DNA of 8,715 nucleotides. Origin: Promethearchaeota archaeon (GTDB taxonomy: Archaea; Asgardarchaeota; Lokiarchaeia; Sigynarchaeales; SOKP01). A program made the translations under genes and the position numbers. The stretch covers positions 1-8,715 of the forward strand of contig JAEOTL010000216.1 in NCBI GenBank assembly GCA_016839845.1, read 5' to 3'. Positions within the stretch are counted from its first letter, which is position 1; each line of letters opens with the position of its first letter. Shown piece by piece: positions 6,624 to 8,715 of the stretch. The notes beneath the pieces are model-generated. The model worked only from the letters and a program-made list of their open reading frames with translations, was not told the origin of the DNA and did not search any database.

Positions 6624-6992
6624 ATGCCTAAAATAGTTCATTTCGAAATCAATGCAGATAATCTTTCGAGAGCTAAAAGTTTCTATGAAAAAGTATTTGA
6701 TTGGAAGATCGAAAAATGGGAAGGAGGGGAATACTGGGTGATAAACGCAGGGGATGAAGATGAAGAGGGTATTAATGGTGGGATGCAACAAAGAGAAGAA
6801 CCTACTGACCAGATTTTCAATTATATTAGCGTTTCCTCTGTCGATAAAACAAAGGAGGAAATTGAAGCACACGGGGGAACGATTGTGTCTCCAAAAATAA
6901 CTGTACCTGGGGTAGGCTATTTTTATATGTTTAAGGACACTGAAGGAAATAAGCTTGGTGTAATGCAAGAAGATGAAAACGCGAAGTTATAA
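6624..6992 (+). CDS. VOC-superfamily (glyoxalase/bleomycin-resistance fold) protein
   Basis: This 122-residue protein spans the usual length of a single VOC domain with two beta-alpha-beta-beta-beta modules. The first begins KIVHFEINADNLSRAKSFYEKVFDWKI and ends INGGMQQR (residues 3 to about 57). The second begins FNYISVSSVDKTKEEIEAHGG (about 65-85) and ends YFYMFKDTEGNKLGVMQ (about 99-115). His6 sits at the classical first metal-ligand site, but the second-module His position is taken by Tyr/Ile and the final Glu after GN.LGV is not evident. A typical glyoxalase I metal site is therefore incomplete, and glyoxalase activity should not be assumed. It may bind a small molecule or act as an uncharacterised VOC enzyme. 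It is a single-gene unit, divergent from the peptidase gene and convergent with the MFS gene. Start ATG at 6624; stop TAA. Confidence 0.85.
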   Translation: MPKIVHFEINADNLSRAKSFYEKVFDWKIEKWEGGEYWVINAGDEDEEGINGGMQQREEPTDQIFNYISVSSVDKTKEEIEAHGGTIVSPKITVPGVGYFYMFKDTEGNKLGVMQEDENAKL

Positions 6993-7007
6993 TTTTAATT
7001 ATCAAAA

Positions 7008-7015
7008 TTTTTTTT
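7008..7015 (+). terminator. T-run terminator after the VOC gene
   Basis: Eight consecutive T residues lie 15 bases after the VOC stop, followed by a further T5 at 7024-7028. There is no stem, consistent with archaeal termination. Confidence 0.5.
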
Positions 7016-7050
7016 CCTTATAGTTTTTCTCTTATCAGTTATGAGCACAT

Positions 7051-7071
7051 CTCAAAATAAATTAATTTGAG
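7051..7071. terminator. Small inverted repeat CTCAAA/TTTGAG between convergent genes
   Basis: Perfect 6-base arms (7051-7056 and 7066-7071) enclose 9 bases and are followed on the plus strand by TTTT at 7072-7075, overlapping the MFS stop codon. It could stop plus-strand read-through from the VOC gene. The arms are AT-rich, so chance is possible. Confidence 0.3.
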
Positions 7072-7073
7072 TT

Positions 7074-8393
7074 TTATTCTATAGGTTCTGAAATTTGGGC
7101 AACTTCAATTAGTTTTGGCACCTCTGAATCTTCTACAGCTTTTTCACTCTCCATCATTTTTTCTTGATCAATGATCTCAAGCTGACGAATCTTTGTGAAA
7201 AACCAGATGAAATAGGGGAAAACTATTCCAATAAGAGCACAGATAAAGAACAAATTAACAATCCCGATAAGTTCTACTAATGGTCCAGCTAAAAGGGCTC
7301 CAATCGGAGCAATAGCCATTGAAATCATGTGATCGAGTGACATTACTCTGCCTATTTTGTCCTTGGGTACTACGTTTTGAATAATGGCCAAGTAAGTCGA
7401 AACTGTTAAAGGAAAAATTATTGCTCCGCCAAATAATGAAAGCATCATAAGGAGAAAATTCCCCTTCGGAGCAAAAATTGCGGGTAATTGCCCTACAAAA
7501 TATAGCGATGCCCCAATTATATTTAATTTTATTTTATGCTTCCATGTTTTCTTAATTGACATAATTAATGACCCGATTATATTTGCCACTTGAAAAGAAG
7601 TCATTAAAAGAGCCAGATCGAACGCAGAGCCATCATGGGTGAACCGTACAAAATATGGTGTCAGAACTGCCCATGGTCTATGTATAAAATTCCAGACCAT
7701 TGCAAACGCAATCATCGCTAAAAGCCCCGGGATCATCTTGATTGTTGATAACCCCGTCTTAAATTCCCGAACAAAAGATTGATGTTCTTTTTCCTCGGGA
7801 GTTCGGGATATTAGAGGAATCTTGATGAGCAGTAAAGGAATGAGAGCAATCAAAAAGGTTACTATATCAATAAAGAAAATTTGAGTCACCGGAAAAAACT
7901 CGAGAAGAGTTGCTGCGATTACTGGGCCAATACTAAATATTAAACCTGAAAATAAGAAATTCAGACCGTTAATTCTGCTTAGATTATCCCTTGGTACCAT
8001 AACAGGAATAAGGGATTGGACTGCGGGAAGCTGGAATGCAAATAAACCCGCTCGGAATGTATTTACTGCTAATATTAGCCATATATTATGAATATCCATG
8101 AGAAAAAATAGAAAAAGCAAGAATGTAACAAATGCCTGAAGAGAATCAGAAATTGCAATAATCGTTTTACGGTTCCATCTATCTGCAAGTACTCCTGATA
8201 GAGGTGTTAACACAATTTGTGGAATAAACATTAGAAAAACTGACAGAGAAAGGTAAATTGGATTCCCAGTCTCAACTGTAATCCACCAAGTAATTACAAA
8301 ACCAACTATTAATGATCCCAGCATGGAAAACTGTTGGCCAAATAAAAAATACATGTAGTGTCTAAAGTTTCTTTTTGTCGGTGTTTGATCCAT
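7074..8393 (-). CDS. MFS exporter, 12 TM, DHA3/MefA-EntS style
   Basis: This 439-residue protein is a major facilitator family transporter in the cytoplasmic membrane. Twelve hydrophobic segments lie in two halves joined by a charged loop (about residues 192-215). Motif A between TM2 and TM3 is GVLADRWNRK (67-76), and the N-terminal half contains VPRDNLSRINGLNFLFSG (133-150). The C-terminal half repeats the pattern with VPKDKIGRVMSLDHM (342-356). The 'P.d.l.r.ngl' and 'GRv.sl' motifs are typical of drug or siderophore exporters such as MefA and EntS. Substrate is unknown; proton-driven efflux is the family expectation. An acidic cytoplasmic tail follows TM12 (about 405-439). Start ATG at 8393 is preceded by AAAGTGGAAT, a weak ribosome-binding site. 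Stop is TAA. It is convergent with the VOC gene and divergent from the HAD gene. Confidence 0.9.
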   Translation of the reverse strand: MDQTPTKRNFRHYMYFLFGQQFSMLGSLIVGFVITWWITVETGNPIYLSLSVFLMFIPQIVLTPLSGVLADRWNRKTIIAISDSLQAFVTFLLFLFFLMDIHNIWLILAVNTFRAGLFAFQLPAVQSLIPVMVPRDNLSRINGLNFLFSGLIFSIGPVIAATLLEFFPVTQIFFIDIVTFLIALIPLLLIKIPLISRTPEEKEHQSFVREFKTGLSTIKMIPGLLAMIAFAMVWNFIHRPWAVLTPYFVRFTHDGSAFDLALLMTSFQVANIIGSLIMSIKKTWKHKIKLNIIGASLYFVGQLPAIFAPKGNFLLMMLSLFGGAIIFPLTVSTYLAIIQNVVPKDKIGRVMSLDHMISMAIAPIGALLAGPLVELIGIVNLFFICALIGIVFPYFIWFFTKIRQLEIIDQEKMMESEKAVEDSEVPKLIEVAQISEPIE

Positions 8394-8590
8394 TTTGATT
8401 CCACTTTAACTTGATTACTTACAATTATATTCTTTATATTGATTCTATAATTCATTGCATAAATAGATGAAATTGATGAACTTAGAGTGAACTATAAACT
8501 ACTGTTGAAGTAGGGCAATTTTACTGATAAGGAAATATACCTTCAATTTAAAATGAGAAGAGATTAATTTTTTGAATCACTAAATTTGTT
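8394..8590. promoter_or_regulatory. Divergent spacer between the MFS and HAD genes
   Basis: This 197-base AT-rich spacer must carry promoters in both directions. Apart from the two TATA candidates, it shows a short hairpin at 8499-8513 (CTACT-GTTGA-AGTAG) and GATGAA repeated at 8466-8471 and 8475-8480. Both are small enough to be chance. No RNA gene was seen. Confidence 0.3.
8421..8440 (-). promoter_or_regulatory. Candidate TATA element for the MFS gene
   Basis: On the minus strand this reads AATATAAAGAATATAATTGT, 28-47 bases before the MFS ATG, which suits an archaeal TATA box with a short leader. The assignment rests on sequence alone. Confidence 0.4.
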
Positions 8591-8715
8591 ATGATCAGTG
8601 TAGTTACGTTTGACCTCTGGAATACGCTATTTTCAAAGAAATCATATTCAGAAATCAGACTAACCTCATTATATAACTTCTTAGAGAAGCAAGGCATCCC
8701 CATTTCCTCTAATAC
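8591..8715 (+). CDS. HAD-superfamily hydrolase, N-terminal fragment (runs off the right edge)
   Basis: Forty-one complete codons are visible, beginning MISVVTFDLWNTLFSKKSY and continuing with a helix like the start of a HAD cap (SEIRLTSLYNFLEKQGIP). FDLWNTLF (residues 7-14) is HAD motif I: Asp8 would be the nucleophile. The residue two positions later is Trp10 instead of the acid/base Asp of phosphatases, as in HAD members with a non-Asp second site such as the haloacid dehalogenases (DxYGTL). Whether the substrate is a phosphoester cannot be told from this fragment. An in-frame TGA at 8573-8575 shows that ATG 8591 is the first possible start. No ribosome-binding site is evident. TTTAAAAT at 8547-8554 could be its TATA element. 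Confidence 0.75.
   Translation, partial: MISVVTFDLWNTLFSKKSYSEIRLTSLYNFLEKQGIPISSN

Noticed and set aside
6612..6968. 118-residue open frame on the minus strand opposite the VOC gene
   Set aside because: It is fully antisense to a gene with clear VOC motifs, and its sequence is low-complexity hydrophobic with no recognisable domain.
8499..8513. Hairpin CTACT-GTTGA-AGTAG as a riboswitch or terminator
   Set aside because: The 5-base stem is too short, has no T-run after it and belongs to no larger fold I can see.

Overview
The window looks archaeal, most likely from an Asgard archaeon of the Lokiarchaeia type (moderate confidence, judged from protein style and not from a marker gene). The DNA is AT-rich. 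Genes sit in short tight runs, with GAGG and AGGTGAT ribosome-binding sites that suit an archaeal 16S tail. Gene ends carry T-runs, mostly without hairpins. The proteins include a TrmB-type winged-helix protein, a sequon-rich single-pass surface protein with a lysine-rich cytoplasmic stalk, and an M29-type metallopeptidase.

Left part (1-4083, + strand): a three-gene run with gaps of 10 and 14 bases. It encodes (i) the C-terminal part of a membrane-anchored, Ig-like, probably glycosylated surface protein, (ii) a 376-residue cytosolic protein whose N-terminus looks longin/roadblock-like and is followed by two probable winged-helix regions, and (iii) a 650-residue protein with a TrmB-like winged helix, a long helical/coiled-coil region, a TrmB-type PLD-like domain, a Pro/Ser/Thr linker and a helical C-terminal domain. 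I infer that these act together as a membrane-to-cytoplasm scaffold or sensing module. This is the best candidate here for an undescribed system.

Middle part (4093-6361, - strand): a 356-residue protein of probable sugar-mutarotase-like beta-sandwich fold lies downstream of an M29-family aminopeptidase. The peptidase reading frame is complete (378 codons with its terminal stop) and in one frame throughout, but it is cut by a single internal TAA. Its catalytic half keeps the expected metal ligands but has Phe where the family usually has a conserved Tyr.

Right part (6362-8715): a 262-base divergent spacer holds two palindromes and a direct repeat, a possible operator cluster. It is followed by a VOC-fold protein (+ strand), a 12-TM MFS exporter of the DHA3/MefA style (- strand, convergent with the VOC gene), and the first 41 codons of a HAD-superfamily hydrolase running off the right edge (+ strand). 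No rRNA, tRNA, CRISPR array or insertion sequence was seen. No gene-free stretch exceeds 300 bases.
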